A program made the translations under genes and the position numbers. The notes under the pieces were generated by a model, which was not told the DNA's origin, did no database searches, and was given only the letters and a program-made list of their open reading frames with translations. Shown piece after piece: positions 33,351-47,500 of a DNA stretch of 64,000 nt. Source of the stretch: Anaeramoeba flamelloides (lineage: Eukaryota; Metamonada; Anaeramoebidae); contig JANTQA010000012.1 of the NCBI GenBank assembly GCA_027625915.1, positions 13,106,501-13,170,500 on the forward strand, read 5' to 3'. Numbering within the stretch: the first letter of the stretch is position 1; every line of letters begins with the position of its first letter.

Positions 33351-36300
33351 TTTGTCTTTTTTTTTTTTATACTTGTCTTCTTGAAATTTCTTTTACTTTC
33401 GGAAGGAACTAATTCTCCATTCTGAGAATAGAGGATGATCAATCTTGCTGATTGCTTTTTTCCTTTCATATTGAATGACTAAATGAAATAAAGTCGCTTT
33501 TTTTTCATTTACATATTTTGTTTCTTTTTTAAAATTTACTTAATTTTTTTTTTTTTTATTTTTATATGGGATCAATAAGTTTTGTGTGACTGTTAGTTGG
33601 GATTAGTTAAACCAAATTTCTCCTTCAAAATTTTAATATGAAACAATTTAAGTATCAAATTTCACTCTTGTTATTTTAAATCTGTGTTTCTCTTTGAATT
33701 TCTTTTTGGGGCTTTGTGTTAAATTTTTTTTTTTCAAAAATTGATTAAAAAATTTATCAATTATTTTTAAAATAATAGCTTTCTTTTATGACTTACAATT
33801 TGGCAATCAGTCCAGCTTACGGTTATGTTTAACTAAAATATTTCTAGATATTCAGAATAAAATGTTCAAACACTTTGTCCAGTATAAAAACAAAAAACGG
33901 TAATTTTTTCTGTCATATTTTTTAACAATCTTCTTTTGCAAAAACCTCCTGAACAAAAGGTCACCTGAAATGTAAAAATGATAACTATTCTCACCTTGTT
34001 AAATACTTTGTTCAAATCTATTTGGGATATTCCAAAAAAGTTAAATTAAAAAAAATTGAAAAGAAAAGTCCATTATTTGCTTTGATGCTGGGGCTAGGGC
34101 TTGAAGAATTATTTTCCAATTAATCAAGCTATCTTAACGATTTTGATCCCCTCTCATTAAATTGTGAAGGGATGGATATTTAAGGGAGAAGCCCCCATAA
34201 AGTCAAAATTTTCACTTTTTAATATTTTGATATGAAGATTTGAAAACAAACATTTTTTACTCTGGTTGTACCTCAGTTGATTTTTAGTATTACAAGTACT
34301 TGTTGAAAAGTAATTGATTAATTTGAATTTCATGGGTTAAATTTAAATTCACAATAGAATACCAAGTTGATTTGTTTGAACTACTTTGGGGAATGGTAAA
34401 TAGTTTAACATTTATTCTTATCTCAACATTCTATTGTGGCATTTTTATTTTATGATGATTAAAAATCTAATACAATATTTTTATAAACCGAATTATAAAT
34501 ACTCAAAATCAAAGAAAAGCACAACTAAATAAACAATATAGTTTTCAGATCCAATTGTTAATTCAAAAAAAAAAGTAAAAGGGCTGACTTCTGGTATAAG
34601 ATTCTTATTTTAATAGAACTTACTCTAAAAATTTAAAAGTAACAATATGTGCTTTGATCAATAAAAAAAAAAAAAAAAATGGTAAACAATCTGAAGACCG
34701 TTTATTTTATTTTACTATTGTGGAAAAAAAGTGAAACACGGTTTTTCCCTCTAAACATTGATAGAACCCCAAAACTGAAAAGTAAAATCAATAAAAAGAA
34801 GAAACTGAGTAACTCCAAATAATAATTCATTATATTATTTTGAATCTAAAACACAAATATTATATGAATACAATTTAAATCTACTTATTTATCGAAATTG
34901 TTCGTGTGGTTTTGGAGATCTCAAAAAATCGTCAATTTTTTCAACAAATTTTTAATAATTGATTAATAGAAGAAAAACCCAAGATCAAAAGATAGTATTT
35001 AAAAAATTGTTATTGCTCGGATGCATTCATTTTATCTTTATGTATTTCCTTATTCTTTTATCAATTGACCTTACTTTGAATTTTCAGCTTCGATTAATGT
35101 TCCCAATTAAAAACCGGGTTGAACTTTTTTTCCTGTTTCACTTTTTTTCCACACCAGTTAAACCTTTTTGAAAAATATTTTTGAATTAAAATTACTGTTT
35201 TTATATAATGATTGTGTCAAGTTATTGCTTTAACAAAAGAAAATTAAAAACAAAGAATAGCCTTAATGCTTTTTGTTATGCTGGGAATATTTATTGCCAG
35301 TAAATCTAATATGCAGTTTTTCCAAACCAAACATAAAATTTTAAATTGTACAAATTGATTTTGCTATTTTTTTTTTAAATAATAACCCTTATTTCAGAAT
35401 TTTTCGAAAATGTAAAATAAGAATAGAAAAATTAATTTGTTTTATTTACAATTTTATACTAGCTTTTGAACGGTTGTAATAATAAGTTTCTAATCAAGGA
35501 TTATTCTAAAATTATAAAGTAATGTCGATGTACAGTTTCAATCTTCCAACCAACCCTGTATAAAACTACAAGAAAAATATCTTTTGATCTGATCATTGGT
35601 TCAATTTCTTTCGTTTAGATTATTTTTCAAAATTGATTGTTTTTTTGAAGATCTTTGTATAATCAAATTATTATTTTTCTAATTCCAAAATATGTTAAAA
35701 TTACTTATAAAAGCGACAGAATTTGAAATTCAAATTAATTTTTAGCACTGGTATGGAGACTGATAACATGATTTTCAATTTAATCTTATAAAATAGAATC
35801 TCACAATTCGAAATAATTACACATTTTACTAAAAATTATAAGGGATTGAAATAAAAATGCTATCTTGATCTTCTATTTCAAAAAGAATAATTATTATGTA
35901 TTTAAAATATTTTTTGATATGTACAAAATAAGGAATTTTAAAGATTTAGAAAGGTGATAGGAAAAGTTATATTTTGATTTTATTGTTCTAATATATATTT
36001 TTTTAAATTTATGCATTAAATTTGAGTAAATATTTATAAATAACATTTTAATAAATTATAGTTTAATTGATAAAAACAAATATATATATATATATATCTA
36101 TATTCATTTATTAAAATTGAAAAAGAATTATCTAGAAAGTATTTTGTGTCTAATATAAGATAAAAATAAAAGATAGTTTATTATTTTTTTTATAATAATT
36201 AAGTTACTAAAACATATCAAGTAAGTTAAAAAAAAAAAAAGAATTTAATTAATTAACATAAAATTGTTTAGATAATATAAAAAGAATATTACCAAATAAA

Positions 36301-38100
36301 ATAAATTACTTTACAAATCAGAAGACACCATTAAAGATAATTTTATAACAGAAATACCAATAAAAACCCGAAATCCTCCTTTCTAAATTATAATTTGAAA
36401 AAACATTATAAATATTATTATTTTTTTTTGAGATCTCTGGACGATTAAGATTTGGGAATATTTGCCGATCTGGTTATAATAAAATAATTATTAAATATTT
36501 ATATAAACATTGTCTGATAATACATAGTGAAAGGGGTTAATTTTATATCTCAAAAAATAATATCCTAAAAAAAGTCAATAAATTTCCATAATTTTGATTT
36601 TTTTTTACTACTATTTTCTATGAAATTGTAATTGTCCATATTAGCAAAATTAACGTTTTAAATTTTTTTTTTTTAATTTTTTGGTATCCCAGAACTTAAG
36701 AAAACCAATATAATTTTTCATAACTATCACATATTTCAATATCAGAAGTTGCTCTGGTGTTGCTACCCCCTTTAAAACCTTCTCATTTTGAAAAAACCTT
36801 TTAACTAATCCCTAATAAAAAAAGTTTTTTGTAACATATTATAAACGTGTTGTAAAGTTGTTATAAACACTTAAAATGTTATAAACTTTTATAATAAAAA
36901 CTTTTATAACATAAATATTTTTTATAAAATTTGTTAAAAATTTATAGCATGTTATAAACCTGTTATAAGAATATTTTTTTCAAAAAATATTGAAAAAATC
37001 ATCATATAAAAGGAAATTTTGTTATCAAAACGTTATATAGTTGTTATAAAATAAGTTTTTTTATTAGGGATGTGAAATTATTAAAATACCAAAATGATGA
37101 CTGTATTGATGAGTGTAATAAAAATCAAAAAGTTATCAAAATTTTAGAGATTGAGGTTTCTGTGATTAACCTTTCCAAAGAACAATATAAATATTCTATC
37201 TATTTTTTGACTTTAGAATGAAGGATCTCCCAAAGACCTGTTATATTTCTTTGTTTTAAAATTTTGGTTTGTCAATGTAACCAAACTTGTTAAAAGAATG
37301 ACAAAAAAATATGTTTTGTAAAAATGATTTCGTTTTTATTCTTTGGTTTCTGAAAACTTTGTAAAAAGACTGAATTTTGTGGGATCTTCTGTTTTTTGAA
37401 ATTTATAGTTACTGAACTCAAGTTGACTAATGAAGGGATTTTGTGGAACTTTTATAGAAAAAAGAGAATATCTAATTTCGAACAATCATTCGTATTTTGA
37501 ACATGAAGAGTCAGATATTTTGAGAAGAGATTAAAAAAGGATTGTTGACATTTCCCGTCTTTTTACTATTTTAAGTTTGGTGGCATTGGAATTCTACTTT
37601 GATTTTCTCATCTTTTTTGAATTTTTCACAGGAGAACTTTTAGAATATTAATCGATATTTATTATTTTTTATTTTCTTTGTAGTAACTTCAAAAATAGTA
37701 GTTATTTAAAGAAATTTGTGATTAAGCTGAAATTTGAACACCACCATTTGAAATAAAAATTTCAAAAATGGAACAGTAACAGCTTTTAAATTTATATTAT
37801 CAAAATTAAAATCAAGTTAGCTTAATTATATTTACCTTAAGCTTATTTTTTTTTTTTTGGTTATACTGACTTTTTTTTGAAAATCAATCCCCAAATAGGA
37901 TAAACTAAACGATCTTTCATAATAATTGGCCCATTAAAAATCAAATTTTAAAGAAAAATATTTTTAATAATTGAAGTTATCTATTATAATATAAAAATTT
38001 AGATTTTAATATTCAATACTATACTCAAGAGATATTTATTTTTTGTCTAAAAATAAAAGAACGAAAAATAAAAAAAACTGTTAAAAAAATTTGGGACCAT
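33351..38100. other. Gene-poor region with one TIR element
   Basis: About 4.7 kb. AATAAA-type sequences follow the protease within 150 bases. A small repeat shared with 24.6 kb lies near 34,138-34,180, an AT microsatellite at about 36,080-36,097, and the 262-bp family H element at 36,809-37,070. The open frames here are short and unconvincing. Confidence 0.45.
36809..37070. mobile_element. Small TIR element family H with internal GTTATAAAC repeats
   Basis: 262 bp. The left end TCCCTAATAAAAAAAGTTTT is the inverse of the right end AAGTTTTTTTATTAGGGA. Inside, the nine-base motif GTTATAAAC or close variants (TTATAAACGTGTT, GTTATAAACCTG, GTTATAAAATAAG) occurs about nine times. No ORF. It is MITE-like, and repeated internal motifs next to the ends are typical transposase-binding arrays. 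Confidence 0.65.
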
Positions 38101-38283
38101 TTATTTTGAAAGAAGCATTACATGAAAAATAGACAATTTAAAAAAGTAAAAAAACCCATTTATCGATTCTCCTTCTATTTGAATAACTAAATCTAATCTC
38201 TTTTTCATATTTGAAACCAAAATTTTCATTAATTCATCTGTTACTTCTTTCAAATTTTTCATTTTCATTTTCCATTTTAACAA
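38101..38283 (-). CDS. Possible small ORF downstream of the giant gene
   Basis: A 60-codon frame whose first 35 residues look coding (MKNLKEVTDELMKILVSNMK, then KKRLDLVIQIEGESING), after which it turns into a T-run-encoded Phe-rich tail. The amphipathic helix pattern is reminiscent of small coiled-coil proteins, but no family can be assigned. A further exon beyond ESIN is possible. It lies 260 bases downstream of the giant gene on the same strand. Confidence 0.3.
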   Translation of the reverse strand: MLKWKMKMKNLKEVTDELMKILVSNMKKRLDLVIQIEGESINGFFYFFKLSIFHVMLLSK

Positions 38284-38541
38284 AACACTTTTGAAAAAAT
38301 AAAAAAGAGAAAAAATGATTTATTTGCAAACTTTTTATTGTGAGAGGAAAAACTTCAAAACGATATAAAAGCAATTCATAATTCAAATGTAAGGATGGAC
38401 CATTTATTATGAAATTTAGTTTATTTAATTTTTAAAATTTTTACAAAAAAAAAAAAAAAATGTAAAAATAGAAACAAATAAATTTTATTTAATAACATAA
38501 CGAAAATGATTTCATGGTCATTTTTACCCAATTCACTGTTC

Positions 38542-41500
38542 TTAATTAGAATTAGATCCGGAACCAGAATTAGAACCAGAATCAGAGCCAGAATCAGGAT
38601 CTGTATTAATATATATGTTTTTTACTTGCTTATAATTTTGCATCTCACTTAGAGGTATCAACTTCATTTTTTTTTTGCCTCCAGACACCCTGTTTAAGAA
38701 TGAGTTGTTTTGGTAATAATATTTATTAAAAGACATCAATATTTTTGCGATTGAAATTTTTTGTAAACGGCTAGACTTTCTTACGTACCACAATTGGAAA
38801 ATGGATAACAAATCATCATTAAAAGCCTTTGTTAACTTAATTTTCAAATCCCCTATACTATTTTCAGAAATTTTATTATTTTCGTCTTCACTATTATTAT
38901 TTGATGTTGATTTTTTTTTGTTTTTGATTTGATTTAAATTAGGATTTACTAATTGAACAATCTGGTTTGTTTTCTTTAATTTTGCATTATTTATAATGGC
39001 GACCCATTTAATTAAACTCGCAAAGGAAGGATTATTTCTAAAAAAATCAATTATTGTCAGCCCCTTCCATAAATCGACCGCCTTTTCCAATTCATCTTCA
39101 TCTTTACCCTGATTAATTCTAAAGCGGTGTCTAATTTCAAAGATGACGATTGATACGAGAATGATGATCCCAATCCAAATAATTAATATAATTACAATAG
39201 TTAAATTATTTCTAGCGCTATCCTCTGTAAAATCTTCAGATACAAATACCATCCCGGATAACAGAATAACTTCGGAAATAATTAATAAAGTGAATTCCAA
39301 AGTATTGTGCCTTGTAGATATATACGGCTTGGTAGTCAATTGTAATAATAGCGCGATTAATAATAGGATCGCACACATCCCTGTTTGCAGCATGGGTTTT
39401 GAGGCAAAAAAAAGTTCAAAAATGGTAAAAATCAATTTCCTGATCATGATTATTATTTCCCAAAAGAACCATTCTTTATTATATCTCGCGCAGATCAATC
39501 CCAACCTAGCATCGAACATTCGATCTTCAACGTTTTTGGAATAATAAATCAATAAATATAAGAGCAAAACGGGTATGCCAATGATGTAAATGATCCCAAA
39601 AAAGATTACGAGCGGCAGCAATTTGTACCAATCAGAGTCAAAGCATCTAATTTTTGGGTTTTCTGATAAAAAATACACTGCTTCGCCATCTGAGTCAACA
39701 GAGCTATTGCTTTTACTACATTGGAAGAGTTGCAGAATATTCATTGAGACGTATAAATAGACAAAACTTAACAAACAGGTATAGCTATTGATCAAATTGT
39801 TAAACAAATCCTTTCGATCCTCGTTCGAAAAGCCATTCGTAAAGGCCTTCGAAAACTGATATCTTAGCCAATATATGGGATACAATATTTTGATTTTGCC
39901 TTTCGGCTGGCTACAAAAATTGGGAAATTTATTCAAAAAATACTCGCCGTAATTACAAACCAATTTGGAATGCCCAATGGCTAGCTTATAAATCAAGATC
40001 ATCAAAAGTAAAAATGAGAATGGCGACAGCATTATAAAGATCCATTTTTGATAGAAGGTAATTTGGAACGAACACTCTGTTGCGAGAATATCTAAATTGA
40101 AATTAAAGACGGACAGCAAATAGAACGAGCTATTAATTGCGCTGGGCCAATTTAGAGGCAGGCTACCCATAACAGACAAGATTTGGAAAAAGGAAAAGGC
40201 GATGGCAAAGGAAGCAAAATACGCGCGCGCCTTTTTAGCGACAACGAATAAAAACGAGGCAAATATTATTAGCGCAAAGCCGGCAAGCACCAATCTCCAA
40301 ATGGTAGACGACGAGCACTGGACACAACGGTTATTCATTTTATAAAACCCATCGACACAAGACGAACAGAGTTCGCCCTCGTAACCCAAATCCTTATTAC
40401 ATGTTCCAACTTTGCCACCGGGACACGCATCTTTAATTACACATTCAACATACTCGTAGGGATTGTCCTCAGAATGCCAATAACCTTTTTGGGCATCTGG
40501 TATTTCGATACCTACATCAAAGCATTGTGCCCCCTCGGGGCATACGCTACAGGGGCCGCCATTGTTGCCATATTTACCTAACTTACAGAGACAGTCTTCA
40601 AACGAAATGGATTTATCCGATAAGGTTGTTGTGTCAACTGGGCACAGCTTACATTTTTCTTGCCCCGTTTCGTCTTGGTAGGATAGCCTTGCACAGTTGT
40701 CGCAATTACCTTTACCGCTACTTTTTTGAGAGGACCCCTTGGGGCATTCCCTACAAAATGTTTTACCTTCGCTCGGGTTATATGTACCCGGCTCACATTC
40801 AAGACACCATTTACCGTCTTCAGAATAGCTTCCTTCCTTGCATATTTGGCAAGCCCTTGTGCCTTCTTTGTCTGAATAAAAGCCCTTCTCGCACTGATCA
40901 CACCTCTTACTGCCCATTTCACTTTGCTGATATCCCACCGGGCAGGGATAGCAAAATGTGGCCTGGGACTCATTCTGGTAGTGCCCAAAATTACAATCAG
41001 CACATATACTTGCACCCGTATAATTAGAGAAAGTACCTGCGTTGCACTTCTCGCATTTCTCTGAACCATATTTTTGTGCATAAAATCCCTCATCACATTC
41101 GGTGCACTCGGCTACTAAGGAATTAGTATTATACTTACCCTTGGAACAACCAACAAATTCCGAGTAAATTTCTTTTAAAGCACCATCTGAGCCATCAGTT
41201 CTGACATTGACATTGACATTGGCATTAGCATTGGCATTTGCATTGGCATTGGTATCATCCGATTTATAAATTAATTCAAAATATTGGTTATCTTGGCAGA
41301 TATAATTAAACGAATGATCATCATTGTCACTAAATATTTCCTCTCTTGAAAAGGTGGTATCGCCAATGAATTTAATTAACCAGTACCGCTGGCCAAGTTG
41401 ACGGTATTGGGCATTTGCTGTATTGCTATAATCAACAATTAAAGATCCTGATAAATGCAAGTTGTTCTCGCTTTGGAAATTAATTCCAATAAATTTCGTT

Positions 41501-44500
41501 TGGCTTCTTTCTACCTTAATTTTGATATTTGCCGAATCAAAGAATCTAATCAATTGGCTTGCAATTATATCTAATGAGGAATCTTCGATATTTATATCTG
41601 CGCTTATATAAATGTCCTTTTGAGAAACTATTTTGGAATCACTTGCAATTTGTAATTCCCCGTCGCTGTGCTGGAAAAGGGAGGACGCGCCTATGGTACC
41701 ATTGTTTAATATAATTGTCGGAACGTAATTGTAAATCCCAGAATTAAAGAAACTAACAAAGGTAACTTCGGAATTCCGAATAAGCAATTGGTTGAAATTA
41801 GTAAAATATATATCTATTTGTAAATTGCAATCTGAAAGTATTTTTAAAGTGCCATAATTTTTAAAACTTGATGAGCCAGAACCCCCCTCGGTAATTTGCA
41901 ATTGTTCATTTGTATCCTCAAGAATAAAATTACCATAATTAATGATTTCCGTCGTTTGGCAATTGATAAAGCCACCCCTCCAAAATAAACTTGATCCGGT
42001 CTTTAAAATGAAAGTTGAAGAAAGGAGAGATTTATTACTATGAGACAAGAGATAAGACTTTGAATCAATATTCATTTTAAGTTTTTGAAATTCACCTTTA
42101 ACCCATATTAGCGATTCGATCCAAATTGTTTGAATATTGGAATCTCTCGAGGCAATTATGCCATCTAGAAATTTGAGATTGTAGAAATTTGAACCCTGAG
42201 TATTTACCAAAACCGATCCGCTTTCCTGAATGAATTTTTTTTTAAAAGATGTCTTGGAATTTAAAAGGACCCCACCTAAATTTAAAACGGGTATATTTAA
42301 TATAGGAGATCCCTTTTCAAGGATAAAATTGGAATTTAAGTTATTTTTTATATATGAATGTTGGGATACTGATTGTATCTGACAATTTAAAATAAAATCA
42401 TGATAATTTTTGATTGACGTATTCGTTAAGATTAGTTCATATATGTAATTTTCGGTATACCCATTAATGGAAAGATCATTATGATTAACAATTTCACTGT
42501 TCAAGATTTCTTTATCATCACCATCTAGAATAATATTCAAAGAACCACTGTCTAAGAGAATATTTAATGTAGAAAACTCCAAAATGCCTTCTTTCCACTC
42601 AAACACCCCATTCAAATTTAATTGGTCAAGACAAGTGAAATTTGATTTTTTATTAATTAATTCAATATTATTGAAATCGCAATTGTTGCTTATTGGCAAA
42701 AATTCAATAATTGAATTATTGATTGCCAAATCACCCTTAAATTCAATTTTCTGTGCAACAATTGAACTAATAGAATTCAAAAATTTAAAAGCGCTATTAT
42801 CATTCGTTATTATTGACAAATCATTGAAATTTAATTTTATATTATTAATTTCCAAATTTGAGTTTTCATTTAATATCAAATTTTGATTATTATGCACAGA
42901 ATTTATATTAAGTTGACATTCTTCATTACCAGCGTCCAATGAAATAAATGAGCAATCATCATGAATCAAGATATCCGAATCTTGGAAATTAATGTTAGAA
43001 TCTTGTGATAGATTGATTTCGCTACCAGAAATCTCTGTTAGTTGGTTTAATATTAAGGTTGAATTTATAATTTTTTGGTTTGATTGGTAAAGGGTCGTCT
43101 TTGCTAAAATTTCTATTGTGCTATCGATTATTTCTCCCCCTTCGATTAAGATTTCTCCAATTTGGATCTTATTATATGCATTAATTATTTTACTATTTTG
43201 GTCAATTTTCATTTCAGAATTATTTAAATTAAAATTAATGTTATTGGTTACTCCATGTTGTAAATTTAACTCGGTTGAACTTGTTAAAATTAATTTACCT
43301 GTAATTTCAAAATCACCATATTGAAAATTATTGGTTAATCCGTTAAATTCAACAATTGTGTTTGCACTTGAATAAAATAGCGGATCGGGATTTGTAGATT
43401 GTGTTTGATTAAATTCGTTATAAAATTTGCAATTATTATTAATGATTGTCAAATTTCCTTTATTGAGAAAAATCAAGTCACTAATAAAATTAGTGCTATT
43501 TAATAGAATTTTGTTATTATTTTCAAAGATATTATTATCTCCTATTATTTCATTATTTTTTGATAAGAATTTAATTGCTCCGTTGTTGATGAGCTTTTTG
43601 GAATTTATAATTTCGATCTTTCTATTTGAAATCTCAGTTATAGAGTTTTCATTTAATTCAAGATCAGTATCTAGAATCAAATTTGCGTTATCAGAACTTT
43701 TTAAATTCAATTCTGTGATAATGGTTAATTTGTAATCAGGACATGTTAATTTGATTTCCTTATTCAAATACAATTTATCAATTTCTAAATTATCATTGAA
43801 AGTGAAATTACAATTATTAAATTCTAAAATTCCATTAATTAATTGCGAATTAGCACTCAACCCTTGAAAATTGATATTTTTATAAATTTTTTTTATACCA
43901 TTATTGTATAACTTGAAAGAATTTGAAATAATTAATTCATTATTAGAGGACCCTAGAATTTGGCTTGTATCATATAGATTAATGGTATGTATTGCAAAAG
44001 AAGGATTTGTTTCAAAGTTTCCATAAATATTAAATGTTCCAGAATGATCTTTTATATCAGATCCACTTTGATATTGTAATTTGGAATTGGTTTCAATTGT
44101 TAAAATACTAGTTTCATCGGAATTAGTTACAGTTGATGTTGATGGAATTGTTAATAATGTACAATCAATTTTTGTATTTCCAGAAAATTCAAAATTATAT
44201 TTAATGTTTAAGCTTTGAGTTCCTGATAGAATTGAATTTTGTTTTAAAGTTAATGAATCAATTGTTATGCTTGTTGGTGAAGTAAAAGTTGATTCTTCAA
44301 TAGTTAAATTTGATGAACAATTACTTGTTGATGTTTCTGATATTAAATTTGTGTTTATTTGTTTGTTTCCAGTATCACCAAGGAAATTAAGTTTTGTATA
44401 TGCAGTTATATCGGCAGTTCCTTCAAGAGTACAAGAATCTTGTAAATTTATTTTATCAAAATTTAATTCTTGATTTATGATTGTTGTTCCAATTATTGTT

Positions 44501-47500
44501 AAGGTTCCTTGTAGTCTCGGTTCTTGGATAGTTGTTCCACTTGCTATTTCAAAAATTGAATCTTTTCCAATAGTTAATTCACTATTTGTATCTTCATTGA
44601 GAAATGTTGTTGGACTGTTTAAAGTCAATTTTTCACAGTTAATATCGATTGTATTTTCAAATTTGAATTGATTTGTAATTGTTAAAATTGTTCCAGTTAA
44701 ATCAGCATTTCCAGATAATGATAAATTTGAAATTGAAAAATCATTGTTGAATTCAAATGCATTGGTTATTTCTAAAGTTCCTTCATTACAGTGATCAATT
44801 GTAGCAATATCCAAAATTGAAATTGGAGTTGAAATTAATTTATCTCCAAGACCAGCAAAATTTAATTCTGAATTGATTGTTATTTTTCCATCTCCAATAA
44901 TATTGGCAGAATCATATAGATTAATGGTATGTATTGCAAAAGAAGGATTTGTTTCAAAGTTTCCATAAATATTAAATGTTCCAGAATGATCTTTTATATC
45001 AGATCCACTTTGATATTGTAATTTGGAATTGGTTTCAATTGTTAAAATACTAGTTTCATCGGAATTAGTTACAGTTGATGTTGATGGAATTGTTAATAAT
45101 GTACAATCAATTTTTGTATTTTCAGAAAATTCAAAATTATTTAAAATGGTTAAGCTTTGAGTTCCTGATAGAATTGAATTTTGTTTTAAAGTTAATGAAT
45201 CAATTGTTATGCTTGTTGGTGAAGTAAATGTTGATTCTTCAATAGTCAAAGTAGATAGACAATTACTTGTTGATGTTTCTGATATTAAATTTGTGTTTAT
45301 TTGTTTGTTTCCAGTATCACCAAGGAAATTAAGTTTTGTATATGCAGTTATATCGGCAGTTCCTTTAAGTATACAAGAATCTTGTAAATTTATTTTATCA
45401 AAATTTAAATTTTGATTTATGATTGTTGTTCCAATTATTGTTAAGGTTCCTTGTAGTCTCGGTGCTTGGATAGTTGTTTCACTTGCTATTTCAAAAATTG
45501 AATCTTTTCCAATAGTTAATTCACTATTTGTATCTTCATTAATAAATGTTGTTGGACTGTTTAAAATCAATTTTTCACAGTTAATATCGATTGTATTTTC
45601 AAATTTGAATTGATCTGTAATTGTTAAAATTGTTCCAGTTAAATTGGCATTTCCAGATAATAATAAATTTGAAATTGAAAAATCATTGTTGAATTCAAAT
45701 GCATTGGTTATTTCTAAAGTTCCTTCATTACAATGATCAATTGTAGCAATATCCAAAATTGAAATTGGAGTAGAAATTAATTTATCTCCACTGCCAACAA
45801 AATTTAAATTTGTATTGATTGTTATTTTTCCATCCCCCAATATTTGTGAAGATGCTTGTAATTCAACACTAGATAATGTTAAAGGATGTCCTTTGTTTTC
45901 TAAATTTCCAATTAATAAAAAATTATTTGCTGTCCCACCATTATTAAATTGTAAAAGCTTGCCTGATTCTATTCGAACATTTGGATTTCCTGTTGATTGG
46001 ACTGAGCCAAAGATGAATAAATCATTCCCAATTGAAATCCAGCCATCATCAGTTAGTGTAAACGTTGAATCCACGGTTATTGCACTCGAACCTGAAACTG
46101 AAGATCCTCCTAATAATTCTAATTTATATAATGAAACAAATGCATTTGAAACTAAACTTTGAATGATTTTTAAGACTCCACCATAGTCACCAGAAAAGGT
46201 ATCTTCAAATGTCAAACTATCACATTCCAATTGAAAGGTATCTGCGGCATCTGTGGTGCCGCACAAGGAAAGGTGTTGTATTGCCATCGATTTTGATTGT
46301 AGACAAGTAAAAAGTCCATTGACTATAAGTTTATTATTATTATTATTAATTGAAGATTCGGCACCTAAAATATTGATATCCCCTATTGCAAAATCATTTG
46401 CTATTTGCAAAGATCCAAATAAATTAATATTTAAATCTAAAGTTAACTCTTTTGTAATATTACTTTGAAATAAATAACCAGGCATTATCTTTAGATCAGG
46501 TATACCATTTATGGCACTGAAATCGGAATTTTCATCCAAATACACACCACAATCTAATATCTTCTCCCCGTCATTATTCAAGATTAATCCACCATTAATA
46601 AGTATTGAAGTATAACATTTTAATTCGGGTGTATCTATTAATTCTATTGATGCGAAACTGAGCTGTGTATCAGTTTTGATATCCATTGTTGATTCCAGCT
46701 TTAATGTTGAATCTAAATTTGTTTGTGTTGTACCATAAACTGTTAAGGTTGAACCAGTAGAAACTCTTAGGTTTGTATTACTGTCTAGTCGTAAATTGGC
46801 TCCCTCGGCGATATTCACATCAGTGGATAAGTAATTATCCATCGAATTATCTTGAACTCCTAGCTCATGATTGATATAATATTTCTCGCCTTTTAATTCA
46901 GAGCCGTTTGTTAAAATAATACCATAAAAAGTGGAAGTTCTGGCTGTCTCCAAGTATGAGGATTGTAATAATATCGTTTTACTGTCAAAATCTGATACGT
47001 AACCTGTTACTTTGATATCCGTGGAAACATATGTAGTGCCCAACTCTGTATTATCACATTGAAAAGTTTCAGTAATTGTTAAAATATCGGTTCCAGATAT
47101 TATGCTATCCTTATACAGAAATATTTCTTCCAGTTCTGTTGTTCTAAGAATTCCTAATTCCCCCCCAAGCCGAATAGTTCCCGAAATCGCGGACTCATTT
47201 ACTGTTTCAATTGTCAACTTACCACTTGTGCCAACAATTAAAATCGGGTCAGTTTCTGGGGACATTATTGGAGTATCATTGTCACCTGTAACTGTTAAAC
47301 TGGTATTGACGACAGGATTAGCACTATAACTATAATAATATAATTGACTTGTCACTTCAAGTTCACCGGTACCTTCAACTGTTCCACCTTCCAACATTAA
47401 AATTTCTATCTTGGCCTTCCCATTTATTCGAAGTATTGCTTTATCCTTCATCACCCGAACGTTATTATTAATAATATTATCGGTTACAGAACCGGCTTCA

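Noticed and set aside
40527-41096. 166- and 172-codon frames in the giant gene's Cys-rich region
   Set aside because: They are antisense and frame-shifted shadows of the GCC2/GCC3 repeats, whose own frame has clear domain structure.
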